A DNA stretch of 8,071 bases from Anaerolineaceae bacterium. Lineage in GTDB: Bacteria; Chloroflexota; Anaerolineae; Anaerolineales; Anaerolineaceae. Shown here piece by piece: positions 1 through 6,881 of the stretch (positions are counted from its first letter, which is position 1; every line of letters starts with the position of its first letter). The stretch is taken from assembly GCA_030620065.1 (NCBI GenBank), contig JAUXFJ010000063.1:1-8071 (forward strand). The letters run 5' to 3'. The translations under genes and the position numbers were made by a program. The notes beneath the pieces were generated by a model. That model saw only the letters and a list, made by a program, of their open reading frames with translations. It was not told the DNA's origin and did no database searches.

Positions 1-470
1 GCAAGATTGTACTGGGCAATTAAAAGGTGCTCAGTAGCACCAGAGGAAGCAGTCACCACTGCCGGGGTGACCAGCGCACTGCGAGCAATAGGAATAACGA
101 TGCCATGCACGCCCATTACTTCAGCAGAACGCAATAGTGTACCCAAATTCTGCGGGTCTTGAATAAGATCCAGAACCAGGAAAAAAGGAGCTTCGTTTTG
201 GGCTTTACTATGCTTGAGGATGTCGGAAAGGGCGGCGTATGGATAAGCACTGGTTTCCATAGCGATGCCCTGGTGATTGGCATAGATGTTGTCCAGGTGG
301 TTGCGCGGCACCTGCTCGGTCATTATTTCGCGTTCTCGGGTTAGTTGGATGATTTGGTGCAAACGGCCTTCGGCCTTCAGACCTTTTGCGATCCATAAGC
401 GGAAACAATGCCGGCGACCGGCCTTCAGTAGTTCATAAACCGGGTTCCGACCGGTGACCCATTCCTTCAT
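1..470 (-). CDS. rlmB: TrmH/RlmB-family 23S rRNA (guanosine-2'-O-)-methyltransferase, partial (C-terminus beyond the left edge)
   Basis: The first 156 residues of a SpoU/TrmH-family enzyme are read here; the family is usually about 245-260 residues, so the last third is missing. It begins MKEWVTGRNPVYELLKAGRR, the typical RlmB substrate-binding N-domain (about residues 1-80, L30e-like). The SpoU methyltransferase domain follows, with motif 1 LDLIQDPQNLGTLLRSAEVMG (split here as LDLIQDPQNLG and TLLRSAE) at about residues 105-125, then a conserved SALVTPAVVTASSGATEHL stretch. The Asn and Arg of motif 1 (N in PQNLG, R in LLRSAE) are present. In the family these enzymes use S-adenosylmethionine to 2'-O-methylate a guanosine in 23S rRNA. 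The ATG at 468-470 is chosen because GGGGGA lies 8 bases upstream, inside the end of cysS. Only 3 bases separate it from the cysS stop, so the two are probably translationally coupled. RlmB versus another TrmH paralogue cannot be settled without the C-terminus. Confidence 0.92.
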   Translation of the reverse strand, partial: MKEWVTGRNPVYELLKAGRRHCFRLWIAKGLKAEGRLHQIIQLTREREIMTEQVPRNHLDNIYANHQGIAMETSAYPYAALSDILKHSKAQNEAPFFLVLDLIQDPQNLGTLLRSAEVMGVHGIVIPIARSALVTPAVVTASSGATEHLLIAQYNL

Positions 471-473
471 GTG

Positions 474-1877
474 CTACATCCCCCAAGACCAGGTTGTGCC
501 ATCTTTCGAATCCTCGATGGTCACACCTAGCTGAGCAAGTTTATCGCGCAGCATATCCGATAGCGCCCAGTTCTTCTGCTGGCGCAGTTCGCTGCGCAGT
601 TCGATCAAAAGATCAATGAAGGGGTCTGCTGTAGAGAGAGCCTGCTTTTGAGCTTTCAATTCGAGTCCAAGTACATCTGTTAGTTCGTTGAAAATCTCTT
701 CAGCAGCCTCTAATTGTTCGGTAGCAGCGCCATCGCTGCGGGCTTGATTGATGGCACGTACAAGGTCAAAGATAAATCCGGAGGCAGCCGCGGTATTGAA
801 ATCATCATCCATGGCAGCCAGGAACCCAGTTTTGGATTTTTGTGCCTGCTCATTGAGCTGCTTGATGGAAATTTCGTCCAGTCCTGGCGCGTTTGGCAAA
901 GCTGGGCGTTTAACGTTGAGCAGGCGCTTGTATGCATTCTTGGTTTGTTCAACGACTTCCTCGTTGAAGGTGAGCGGGCTGCGATAACCAGCATTGATCA
1001 CCAGCAGGCGCATCACATCACCGGGATACTTGGACAGGAACTCGTCGATGGTGATGAGATTGCCAAGGGATTTGGACATTTTTTCTCCCTTGAGCTGCAG
1101 CATGCCATTGTGCATCCAATAGCGAGCGAAAGTTTTGCCGGTGAGCGCTTCGGTTTGTGCGATCTCATTTTCGTGGTGTGGAAAGATCAGATCATTCCCG
1201 CCGCCGTGGATGTCAATTTGCTCACCGAGGTGATGCAAGTTCATGGCTGAGCATTCGATGTGCCAGCCTGGGCGGCCTTTACCCCAAGGACTGTCCCATG
1301 CCGGTTCGCCTGGTTTCGCAGCTTTCCAGATCGCGAAATCCATAGGATTCTCTTTGCGTTTATCAACTTGAATACGTGCGCCTGCGTTCAGGTTTGCCAG
1401 TTTTTGGCCAGAAAGTTTGCCGTAATCCTCAATGCGCTGCACACGGAAGTAGACATCACCATCAACTGTGTATGCTGAATCGTTTTCCAGCAATCTTGAT
1501 ACCATTTCGATGATGAAATCCATCTCTTCGGTTGCGCGTGGATTGACGGTTGCAGGTTTGATATTCAAATCCTGAAGGTTCTGTTTGAATTCATTGATAT
1601 ATGTCTCGGCAAGCGCGTATGGATCTGCTCCAATTTTATTAGCCCGATCAATGATCCTATCGTCCACATCTGTAAAATTCATAACATAGCGTACATCATA
1701 GCCGCAGTATTCCAGATAACGCCGCGCGATATCAAAGACCAGTGCTGACATAGCGTGACCTACGTGTGCTTTGTCATAAACTGTTGGACCGCAGACGTAC
1801 ATGCGCACCTTACCAGCTTCGATGGGTTCGAAGGTTTCTTTTTCGCGGCTCAGCGTATTATAGATACGTAATGGCAT
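474..1877 (-). CDS. cysS: Cysteinyl-tRNA synthetase
   Basis: Class I aminoacyl-tRNA synthetase that charges tRNA-Cys with cysteine in the cytoplasm. The 467-residue length is normal for bacterial CysRS. The sequence shows MYVCGPTVYD with zinc ligand C29, the HIGH-type motif HVGH (38-41), NFTDVDD (67-73), GRPGWHIECSAM with zinc ligand C209, IHGGGNDLIFPHHENE with ligands H234 and E238, and the KMSKS loop at 266-270. The C-terminal third (about 330-467) is the helical DALR and anticodon-binding region. The ATG at 1875-1877 has GGAG 8 bases upstream. It lies 24 bases after the PIN/TRAM gene and 3 bases before rlmB, so it is the middle gene of an operon. In Firmicutes cysS is also linked to yacL-like genes and rlmB, usually with mini-RNase III (mrnC) between cysS and rlmB; that gene is absent here. 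Nothing suggests damage. Confidence 0.98.
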   Translation of the reverse strand: MPLRIYNTLSREKETFEPIEAGKVRMYVCGPTVYDKAHVGHAMSALVFDIARRYLEYCGYDVRYVMNFTDVDDRIIDRANKIGADPYALAETYINEFKQNLQDLNIKPATVNPRATEEMDFIIEMVSRLLENDSAYTVDGDVYFRVQRIEDYGKLSGQKLANLNAGARIQVDKRKENPMDFAIWKAAKPGEPAWDSPWGKGRPGWHIECSAMNLHHLGEQIDIHGGGNDLIFPHHENEIAQTEALTGKTFARYWMHNGMLQLKGEKMSKSLGNLITIDEFLSKYPGDVMRLLVINAGYRSPLTFNEEVVEQTKNAYKRLLNVKRPALPNAPGLDEISIKQLNEQAQKSKTGFLAAMDDDFNTAAASGFIFDLVRAINQARSDGAATEQLEAAEEIFNELTDVLGLELKAQKQALSTADPFIDLLIELRSELRQQKNWALSDMLRDKLAQLGVTIEDSKDGTTWSWGM

Positions 1878-1901
1878 TATTCTTTCTCCATGATGTGCTG
1901 A

Positions 1902-2978
1902 TTAATCTTTTACAGGCTTAGCGAAGACCATGCGGCCAGCAGCCGTCTGTAGTACCTTTGTAACCGTTACCTTGATGGTTTTATTGATGTTCTTTTGTCC
2001 ATTTTGAACGACTACCATTGTGCCATCATCAAGATATCCAACACCCTGGCTGAATTCCTTACCTTCCTGGATAACCTTTATTGCTAAGGTTTCACCAGGC
2101 AGCAGGATAACTTTCACGGCGTTGGCAAGATCGTTGATATTTAGTATTTTCACGCCCTGAAGCTCTGCAATCCGATTTAAGTTAAAATCATTTGTCAGGA
2201 TCGGGCAGCTGAGTTGTCGTGCGAGGACGATCAGTTTTTCATCAACTTCGCGAATCCCTTCAACATCAATATCACTGATCGTTACAGGCATGGACTTGTC
2301 CTTTTGAAGTTCAGACAGGACTTCCATGCCGCGCCGACCGCGTTGACGGCGTAAGTTATCTGCGGAATCGGATACATATTGCAGTTCATTGAGCACAAAG
2401 CGCGGAATCAGCAGTGTCCCAGGTACGAAACCTGTTTTTGCAATGTCAGCAATGCGGCCATCGATTATTGCGCTGGTATCCACCAGGATACGGTGTTCAG
2501 GATCGCCTTGAGCGCGGCTGCTTCGTGATAAACCCTTTCCCGATATGGATCTGAGAATGTTGAGGAAGTCACCCTGGCGCATCACAAATAGTGCGATTCC
2601 TAGATAGCCAAACAGTAAAACTCCAACAAATGGCAGGATGCTTCCGAAAGGTTGTGGCATGAGGGAAAGGGGATAGGCTAATAATGCTGCGGTGATCAAG
2701 CCGATGATCAAACCCGTTAACCCGCCTATGAGTGTCTGAGCTGATGTTGTCTTGAAGAGTTTGCGAAGTGTTTGCAATGGTTTAATGGATATCCATGGCG
2801 CGATAAAAAAGCCCAGAATACCACTCAGGAGGCTTGTGATAATTGAAACCACAGGGGCTGTAAGGGGATTTGCCGTCCAAAATTGATCTATTAATGTGTT
2901 AAGCGGTGAGCCGAGAAAGGCGCCAATAATTCCAAATAGAATTAAACCAACAATGCGAGAAATAAGTTCTATGTTCAT
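1902..2978 (-). CDS. YacL-like integral membrane protein with PIN and TRAM domains
   Basis: A 358-residue protein with three parts. Residues about 5-25, 40-62, 80-103 and 112-134 are four hydrophobic membrane segments. Residues about 163-285 form a PIN nuclease-like domain with the acidic residues D167 (ILVDTSAIIDGRI), E198 (FVLNELQ), D246 and D264 (LTNDFNLNRIA). Residues about 290-355 form a TRAM domain (a beta-barrel RNA-binding fold) that includes GVGYLDDGTMVVV. This is the architecture of Bacillus YacL-type proteins; the family is expected to be a membrane-tethered ribonuclease or RNA-binding factor, but its exact role is not well established. The ATG at 2976-2978 has AAAGGAG just upstream. 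It is the promoter-proximal gene of the operon with cysS and rlmB, which suggests a link with tRNA/rRNA metabolism (inference). The four acidic PIN positions are kept, so nuclease activity is plausible. Confidence 0.93.
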   Translation of the reverse strand: MNIELISRIVGLILFGIIGAFLGSPLNTLIDQFWTANPLTAPVVSIITSLLSGILGFFIAPWISIKPLQTLRKLFKTTSAQTLIGGLTGLIIGLITAALLAYPLSLMPQPFGSILPFVGVLLFGYLGIALFVMRQGDFLNILRSISGKGLSRSSRAQGDPEHRILVDTSAIIDGRIADIAKTGFVPGTLLIPRFVLNELQYVSDSADNLRRQRGRRGMEVLSELQKDKSMPVTISDIDVEGIREVDEKLIVLARQLSCPILTNDFNLNRIAELQGVKILNINDLANAVKVILLPGETLAIKVIQEGKEFSQGVGYLDDGTMVVVQNGQKNINKTIKVTVTKVLQTAAGRMVFAKPVKD

Positions 2979-3036
2979 ATAACTCCTTTGTTAAGGTGCT
3001 GATAAAAATAAATGAATAAGTACCAAGGACATTAAT

Positions 3037-3065
3037 ATGATAGCATGGTACGTGCGATGCGTCAA
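3037..3065 (-). promoter_or_regulatory. Sigma-70-type promoter for the PIN/TRAM-cysS-rlmB operon
   Basis: On the minus strand, -35 TTGACG (3060-3065) and -10 TATCAT (3037-3042) are separated by exactly 17 bases. A TG one base before the -10 box gives an extended -10. The predicted start point is near 3030, giving a leader of about 50 bases to the ATG at 2978. The box match and spacing are seen directly; promoter activity is inferred. Confidence 0.68.
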
Positions 3066-3117
3066 TTGAATTATGTATAAAGTATATAAATAGTTTTGGC
3101 AAATATATAGATAGAGT

Positions 3118-3146
3118 TTGAAATATTGAGCGCTCTCCTATATAAT
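3118..3146 (+). promoter_or_regulatory. Sigma-70-type promoter for the kinase gene
   Basis: TTGAAA (3118-3123) and a perfect TATAAT (3141-3146) are 17 bases apart. The expected start is near 3153, leaving a leader of about 55 bases before the ATG at 3209. It is back to back with the promoter at 3037-3065 in a very A/T-rich intergenic stretch, so the two -35 boxes are about 50 bases apart and could share a regulator binding site (inference). The start codon is preceded by AAGGA at 3193-3197, 11 bases upstream. Confidence 0.68.
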
Positions 3147-3208
3147 AGTTCTAAGTTAAAGATAATTATTGTATTTTCCAGGAAACAATCACAAGGATTA
3201 TTGAGAAC

Positions 3209-5320
3209 ATGGAATTAATACCAGATACCTTACTATACGATCGATATAAGATCCTCAACAAACTTGGCCAAGGAGGCATGGGTGCTGTCTATTTGGCTTA
3301 TGATACAAGGCTTGAAACACAAGTCGCGGTGAAGAGTAACTTCAACCCCGCGCCAGAAAGCGTTGAACAGTTCCTGCAGGAAGCTCGATTGCTGGCTTCA
3401 CTTAAGCATCCAAACCTGCCGCGCGTAATCGATTATTTTGTGATTGGAAATGAGCAGTACCTGGTCATGGATTTTATTCCGGGAGATGATTTGAGCAAGC
3501 GCTTGAAAACAAGCGGAGTTCAGGACCTTGAAAAGGTGCTTAACTGGGCAGACCACCTTTGTGATGCACTTAACTATCTGCACAAGCAGAAACCAGCGGT
3601 AATCCACAGGGATGTTAAACCAGCCAATATCAAGATAACGCCAGATGGCGAGCTCTTTTTAGTAGATTTTGGCATTGCCAAAGCTGCCGGGGCTGCGCAA
3701 GAGACAGCTTCCGGTGCGGCTGGATATACACCCGGTTTTGCACCACCTGAGCAGTATGGTCAGGGGCGGACGGGTCCTTATTCTGACCAATACTCTCTGG
3801 CGGCGACAATTTATGCGCTTTTGGCGAAAGCAAAGCCGGCTGACAGCATCCAAAGAGTAATGGGAAAAGCTTCTCTTTTACCGCTGAGCGATTTTAATCT
3901 ACAGATACCGGACTATGTGGCTGAGGCGGTCATTAAAGCGCTTTCGCTGCAGCCTGAAGACCGTTTTAAATCAGTTGCTGAGTTTCGCAAGGCTCTGGCG
4001 AATCCCGATTTTAGACTATCGGACGATGAACGCAGTCTGCTGACCTCAACAGCGACGAAACTGGCAGCATTGCGAAACATCCCCGGCGATGCGAGTGCCC
4101 CAACAGTGCTGGCGGGAAAGAAGGAACGTAGCAAAAAGGGCCTCCTGATCGGCTTAGGGATTGGGGGGGCGATCCTGGGAGTGATCTTGATCGTAATTGT
4201 AATTGGGCTATTTCTTTTTGTCTTGCCTGGAGCGCCTTTTACATTGGGTAAAGTATCAACAGCAGTCCCTTCCGTTCAACAGAATACACTGGTTATCCCC
4301 ACGACAGCATTGCCAGACTCACCTACACTTGCACCCACCGACATTCCTCCGACAGCGGCAATGTCTGAGCCTACTGCAACTGATGAAGTACCCCTGATAG
4401 AGCCTCCTCAGCCAGAATTGATTGGTGAGTCAGGTTGGATTGTTTTCGTCAGTGACCGGGGAGATGGCTCGATACAGCAGATTTGGACAATGCGCGTTAC
4501 TTGTAATGCCGCCGGAGAAATACTAACTGATGATTATGAACAACTGACTTTTGGGTCGGGGAATAAGGACCATCCAGTTTGGTCACCAGATGGAAGTCAG
4601 ATTGCTTATTCGGCACCAGGCGATCCGGGTAATGGTTTGGATATCTGGGTGATGGATTCCGATGGCGGGAATCCACAAAATATTTCCAATCATACAGGCG
4701 ATGAATTTGACCCAGCGTGGATGCCGGATGGCAATTTGATTGTCTTTACATATCATTCACGTACGGATGGAAGCAAAAAGATCTACCAGCTTTTTTGGGT
4801 CAAACCCGATGGTTCTGGACGAATACGTATCAGTGAAGACTTTGTGGAATCTCAAGCCACCTTTAGCCCGGATGGAAAATATCTTGTGTTTGTGATCAGC
4901 GCCAGTTCTCATAACTATCTTTTTATCCGTAGTGACTATGACGGTTTTACGACCCCTGAGAAATTCGACGTGCGTGCGATCTTTGGGGAATTGGGCGAGG
5001 TTGCCGATCCTGAGTTTTCGCCGGACGGCAAGCAGCTTGTCTACACACGCATGGAAGGCAGCTCAAGCAGGATTGTCCTCATCACTTTCTCTGAAGTTCA
5101 CCGTAAAGGCGCACGCGATATTCAGGAGTTTGATGTCAGCACAGAGAAAAGCGACATGTCTCCTGCCTGGTCTGCGGATATGCGCTGGTTGGCATTTACC
5201 TCAACGCGCGATGGGGGTGATTTTGAGGTTTATATTATGACCACGGCGGGTCGCCCGCAGATAAACCTGACCAATCGTCCCGGGGTTGATAAATCGCCTG
5301 ATTGGAAGCCGATTCCCTAA
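3209..5320 (+). CDS. Transmembrane Ser/Thr protein kinase with extracytoplasmic PD40/TolB-like propeller
   Basis: A 703-residue Hanks-type kinase fused to a propeller. The kinase domain is at about residues 13-265 and all catalytic elements are present: glycine loop GQGGMGAVY (20-28), VAVK with K42, helix-C E58, HRDVKPAN (133-140; D135 and N140), DFG (153-155) and APPEQY (178-183) in place of the usual APE. After a juxtamembrane stretch ending in a basic KKERSKK cluster comes one transmembrane helix (about 312-339). Next is a Thr/Pro/Ser-rich stalk (about 345-405), then a C-terminal region (408-703) with PD40/WD40-like repeats: WSPDGSQIAYSA, WMPDGNLIVFT, FSPDGKYLVFV, FSPDGKQLVYT, WSADMRWLAFTS and a final SPDWKP. 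The spacing fits about six blades. The topology implied is cytoplasmic kinase and outside propeller. There are no PASTA repeats, so this is not a PknB-type muropeptide sensor; the ligand is unknown. It has its own promoter upstream and a hairpin terminator downstream, so it is probably monocistronic. Confidence 0.93.
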   Translation: MELIPDTLLYDRYKILNKLGQGGMGAVYLAYDTRLETQVAVKSNFNPAPESVEQFLQEARLLASLKHPNLPRVIDYFVIGNEQYLVMDFIPGDDLSKRLKTSGVQDLEKVLNWADHLCDALNYLHKQKPAVIHRDVKPANIKITPDGELFLVDFGIAKAAGAAQETASGAAGYTPGFAPPEQYGQGRTGPYSDQYSLAATIYALLAKAKPADSIQRVMGKASLLPLSDFNLQIPDYVAEAVIKALSLQPEDRFKSVAEFRKALANPDFRLSDDERSLLTSTATKLAALRNIPGDASAPTVLAGKKERSKKGLLIGLGIGGAILGVILIVIVIGLFLFVLPGAPFTLGKVSTAVPSVQQNTLVIPTTALPDSPTLAPTDIPPTAAMSEPTATDEVPLIEPPQPELIGESGWIVFVSDRGDGSIQQIWTMRVTCNAAGEILTDDYEQLTFGSGNKDHPVWSPDGSQIAYSAPGDPGNGLDIWVMDSDGGNPQNISNHTGDEFDPAWMPDGNLIVFTYHSRTDGSKKIYQLFWVKPDGSGRIRISEDFVESQATFSPDGKYLVFVISASSHNYLFIRSDYDGFTTPEKFDVRAIFGELGEVADPEFSPDGKQLVYTRMEGSSSRIVLITFSEVHRKGARDIQEFDVSTEKSDMSPAWSADMRWLAFTSTRDGGDFEVYIMTTAGRPQINLTNRPGVDKSPDWKPIP

Positions 5321-5339
5321 AGTTTTCCGATAAAAGAAG

Positions 5340-5374
5340 ACGGCGTACTGAGTAACAGTACGCCGTTTGGTTTT
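5340..5374. terminator. Bidirectional rho-independent terminator
   Basis: A perfect 11-bp stem, ACGGCGTACTG (5340-5350) and CAGTACGCCGT (5356-5366), closes a 5-base AGTAA loop. On the plus strand it is followed by TTTGGTTTT, and on the minus strand the flank reads CTTCTTTTA. It sits 19 bases after the kinase stop and 21 bases beyond the end of the zinc-finger gene that approaches from the other side. It can therefore end both convergent transcripts. Confidence 0.88.
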
Positions 5375-5387
5375 AATGTATCCGCAA

Positions 5388-5669
5388 CTAGCTAATTGGG
5401 GGTAAACTCTGGGAAGGGGGGTTGGTGGGTCTTGCGGTTCGCTGTTTGACTGGTTGGCCGGCTTCGGGGTTTAATACCAGGCTCAATTGAGCGAGGGCAC
5501 GTGTATCATAATTGCGGTGACCACAAATATCACAAATCCATGCTGGAAAATCAGGTACGGTAATAAGTTCGTCATCCAGCCAGGTCATGAGCGTTACGAG
5601 CCGCAGCCGTTTATGTCCAGCCTGGCAGCGACCGCATGGTTTTGAAAGGATATTTGTGGGTTCAATCAT
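5388..5669 (-). CDS. YgiT-type (MqsA N-terminal-like) zinc-finger protein
   Basis: A 93-residue protein with two CxxC pairs, CGRC (12-15) and CDIC (46-49), about 30 residues apart. The second pair is followed by GHRNYDTRALAQLSLVL and preceded by VPDFPAWI. This is the pattern of the YgiT-type zinc finger found in the N-terminal half of the MqsA antitoxin and in many short stand-alone proteins of Chloroflexota. The last 25 residues are Pro/Thr/Ser/Gln-rich and probably disordered. No helix-turn-helix domain follows and no MqsR-like or DUF4258-like toxin is seen beside it, so an antitoxin role is not supported. The ATG at 5667-5669 has AAGGAA 12 bases upstream, a rather long spacing. The gene lies downstream of the microcompartment genes on the same strand with no clear terminator between, so it may be read from the same transcript. 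Confidence 0.72.
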   Translation of the reverse strand: MIEPTNILSKPCGRCQAGHKRLRLVTLMTWLDDELITVPDFPAWICDICGHRNYDTRALAQLSLVLNPEAGQPVKQRTARPTNPPSQSLPPIS

Positions 5670-5678
5670 TTTGCCAAT

Positions 5679-5886
5679 TTATTCCTTGAGTGTTTCGGTG
5701 AGGGTATCAATACTCACCTTGGTACCAAACTCTAATAGTAATTAAATCTTCTAATTGCGAAACAATATTACCATATCTTTCGCCTGAATTGTACAGGGGG
5801 ATAGGAATGCTAGGATGAACATCGGGGATTGATGCACTGGTTAAAGGATCGTCTGTACTTGGGACAGGTTTGTTGCGAATGATACG
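5679..5886 (-). pseudogene. Possible frameshifted gene remnant between the shell genes and the zinc-finger gene
   Basis: Between the stop at 5887-5889 and the stop at 5707-5709 the minus strand is open for 59 codons with protein-like content (for example LYNSGERYGNIVSQLEDL), but it has no ATG, GTG or TTG. A second frame then gives LLLEFGTKVSIDTLTETLKE and stops at 5679-5681. Its final Lys-Glu codons (AAGGAA) form the ribosome-binding site of the zinc-finger gene, as a real upstream gene end often does. The two pieces would join by one frameshift between about 5710 and 5740. I do not recognise the family. It may be the 3' end of a lost gene, or chance open frames. Confidence 0.3.
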
Positions 5887-5893
5887 TTAGTTG

Positions 5894-6166
5894 TCAATAC
5901 GTCAGATAGGTTGAATCCACGATGCCAACAATCACCGAGATCACGCAGGCATCCGGATTCTTAAGCACCTGTCGTGCCCCATTGCCCTCGCGGTTCACCA
6001 AGACCGTAACACCAATCCCCGCCTGGGTATTATCCAGGGCAATGAAATCCTTGTCGGGTATTTCCCCCTCCAATCCCAATGGTTGCACAACAAGCAGCTT
6101 GCGGTTTTTATAATCATGATGGCTGATCGTAGTCACCACGGTTCCAACCACTTTTCCAAGTATCAT
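5894..6166 (-). CDS. BMC-P shell vertex protein (EutN/CcmL family), short copy
   Basis: A 90-residue EutN/CcmL-family protein; such proteins form pentamers that cap the vertices of bacterial microcompartment shells. It starts MILGKVVGTVVTTISHHDY and continues RKLLVVQPLG, the hallmark first two strands of the fold. GIGVTVLVNREGNGARQVL follows, and then the ending VSVIVGIVDST with the conserved GIVD. Length is typical for the family. The ATG at 6164-6166 follows the neighbouring BMC-P stop by 9 bases, with only a weak purine-rich site (GAGAAA), so it probably relies on coupling to the upstream gene. It is the last intact shell gene of the cluster. Confidence 0.95.
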   Translation of the reverse strand: MILGKVVGTVVTTISHHDYKNRKLLVVQPLGLEGEIPDKDFIALDNTQAGIGVTVLVNREGNGARQVLKNPDACVISVIVGIVDSTYLTY

Positions 6167-6175
6167 TTCAGTTTC

Positions 6176-6496
6176 TCAGGTGTACTGTTGCCAGCCGCGC
6201 GGCAAAGTGAGATCAAAGCACTCATCCGCCTGGACTTGCAGCTCGTCCACAATGCCGATCAGCGCCAAGTCGATCGGTACGAACTTGACATCAGGCATGG
6301 CAAGGGCGGCTTCGCGTGAGCGTACCATCACACACAGATCTCCCGCACCTGCTTCAACAACATCAGCCGCTACCTGCAGTGCACCGACAGCTTCAAGCTT
6401 TCTATTCAATGGCTGGACGATAAGCAGTTTAAGCCCTTCAGTACCCTGATATTTGAGCGTGCAAACTGCGCTGCCTCTGACTCTGCCAAATAACAT
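6176..6496 (-). CDS. BMC-P shell vertex protein (EutN/CcmL family), longer copy
   Basis: A 106-residue second EutN/CcmL pentamer subunit, clearly diverged from the 90-residue copy next to it. Recognisable parts are MLFGRVRGSAVCTLKY, LKLLIVQPLN (about 22-31), AGAGDLCVMVRSREAALAM (about 49-67) and VPIDLALIGIVDEL (about 73-86). The extra length is mostly a C-terminal tail of about 18 residues. BMC loci often carry two or three BMC-P paralogues, possibly for different vertices or mixed shells. The ATG at 6494-6496 lies 4 bases after the preceding stop. The only Shine-Dalgarno-like GGGAG is about 12 bases upstream, within the previous gene, so translation is probably coupled. Confidence 0.95.
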   Translation of the reverse strand: MLFGRVRGSAVCTLKYQGTEGLKLLIVQPLNRKLEAVGALQVAADVVEAGAGDLCVMVRSREAALAMPDVKFVPIDLALIGIVDELQVQADECFDLTLPRGWQQYT

Positions 6497-6500
6497 GGGA

Positions 6501-6857
6501 TTACTTTACTCCCGTGCTCTTCAGCACACGTTGAATGATAATATCCAATAGATCCGGGTCCACCTGGTTCCCCATGCGGGCTAACACTGCTTCACGGATG
6601 CGTGTTTGTAATTCCTCCCCTGCTGGATCAGCTGCCTTTGGGATAGATGGGGGGAAGGCGGTTTTTTGTGACAGGTAGGGGCGTATCGGAGCGCTGGGCG
6701 GGTTATCTGACTGACTGCGCAGCAACTGCATACCAAGCCTGTTGGCTTTTTCGTAAGCCAATTCTGTCAGCACAACATTTTCGGTCATATTCAGAGATGT
6801 CACGTCGCGCTTGACCATGTCTTCGATATCTCTTTCGGTATAGAATTCTTTTGGCAT
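6501..6857 (-). CDS. Small microcompartment-associated protein with EutT/EutQ-like N-terminus and encapsulation-like C-terminal helix
   Basis: A 118-residue protein in three visible parts. Residues about 6-47 (YTERDIEDMVKRDVTSL, then ENVVLTELAYEKANRLGMQL) follow the helix-strand-'TxxAxExAxxxGi' pattern seen at the N-termini of EutT, EutQ and related BMC proteins. Residues about 48-80 are a Pro/Ser-rich linker. Residues about 81-116 form two predicted amphipathic helices, ending PDLLDIIIQRVLKSTGVK, which resembles the encapsulation peptides that dock BMC cargo on the shell. There is no enzyme domain between these ends, so a linker or adaptor role between shell and cargo is the best inference; a remnant of a longer enzyme is the alternative. 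The ATG at 6855-6857 has AGGAAG 4 bases upstream. It lies between the BMC-T gene (24-base gap) and the first BMC-P gene (4-base gap). Confidence 0.8.
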   Translation of the reverse strand: MPKEFYTERDIEDMVKRDVTSLNMTENVVLTELAYEKANRLGMQLLRSQSDNPPSAPIRPYLSQKTAFPPSIPKAADPAGEELQTRIREAVLARMGNQVDPDLLDIIIQRVLKSTGVK

Positions 6858-6881
6858 AAATCTTCCTTTCCAGACTTGGTA

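Noticed and set aside
714..1250. Open frame of 178 codons on the plus strand.
   Set aside because: It is antisense to the unmistakable cysS gene, which has all its motifs in the other strand, and its product shows no family features.
3000..3208. Small minus-strand frame upstream of the PIN/TRAM gene (2899-3102).
   Set aside because: It overlaps the promoter and the start of the PIN/TRAM gene, has A/T-rich random composition and shows no family features.
5697..5718. Hairpin GGTGAG/CTCACC between the shell genes and the zinc-finger gene.
   Set aside because: The stem is only 6 bp with a 10-base loop and no T-run on either side, so it is not a convincing terminator.
5388..5886. Toxin-antitoxin pair (DUF4258 or MqsR type with a YgiT-type finger).
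   Set aside because: The broken frame upstream shows no toxin-like motif and the finger protein has no DNA-binding domain.
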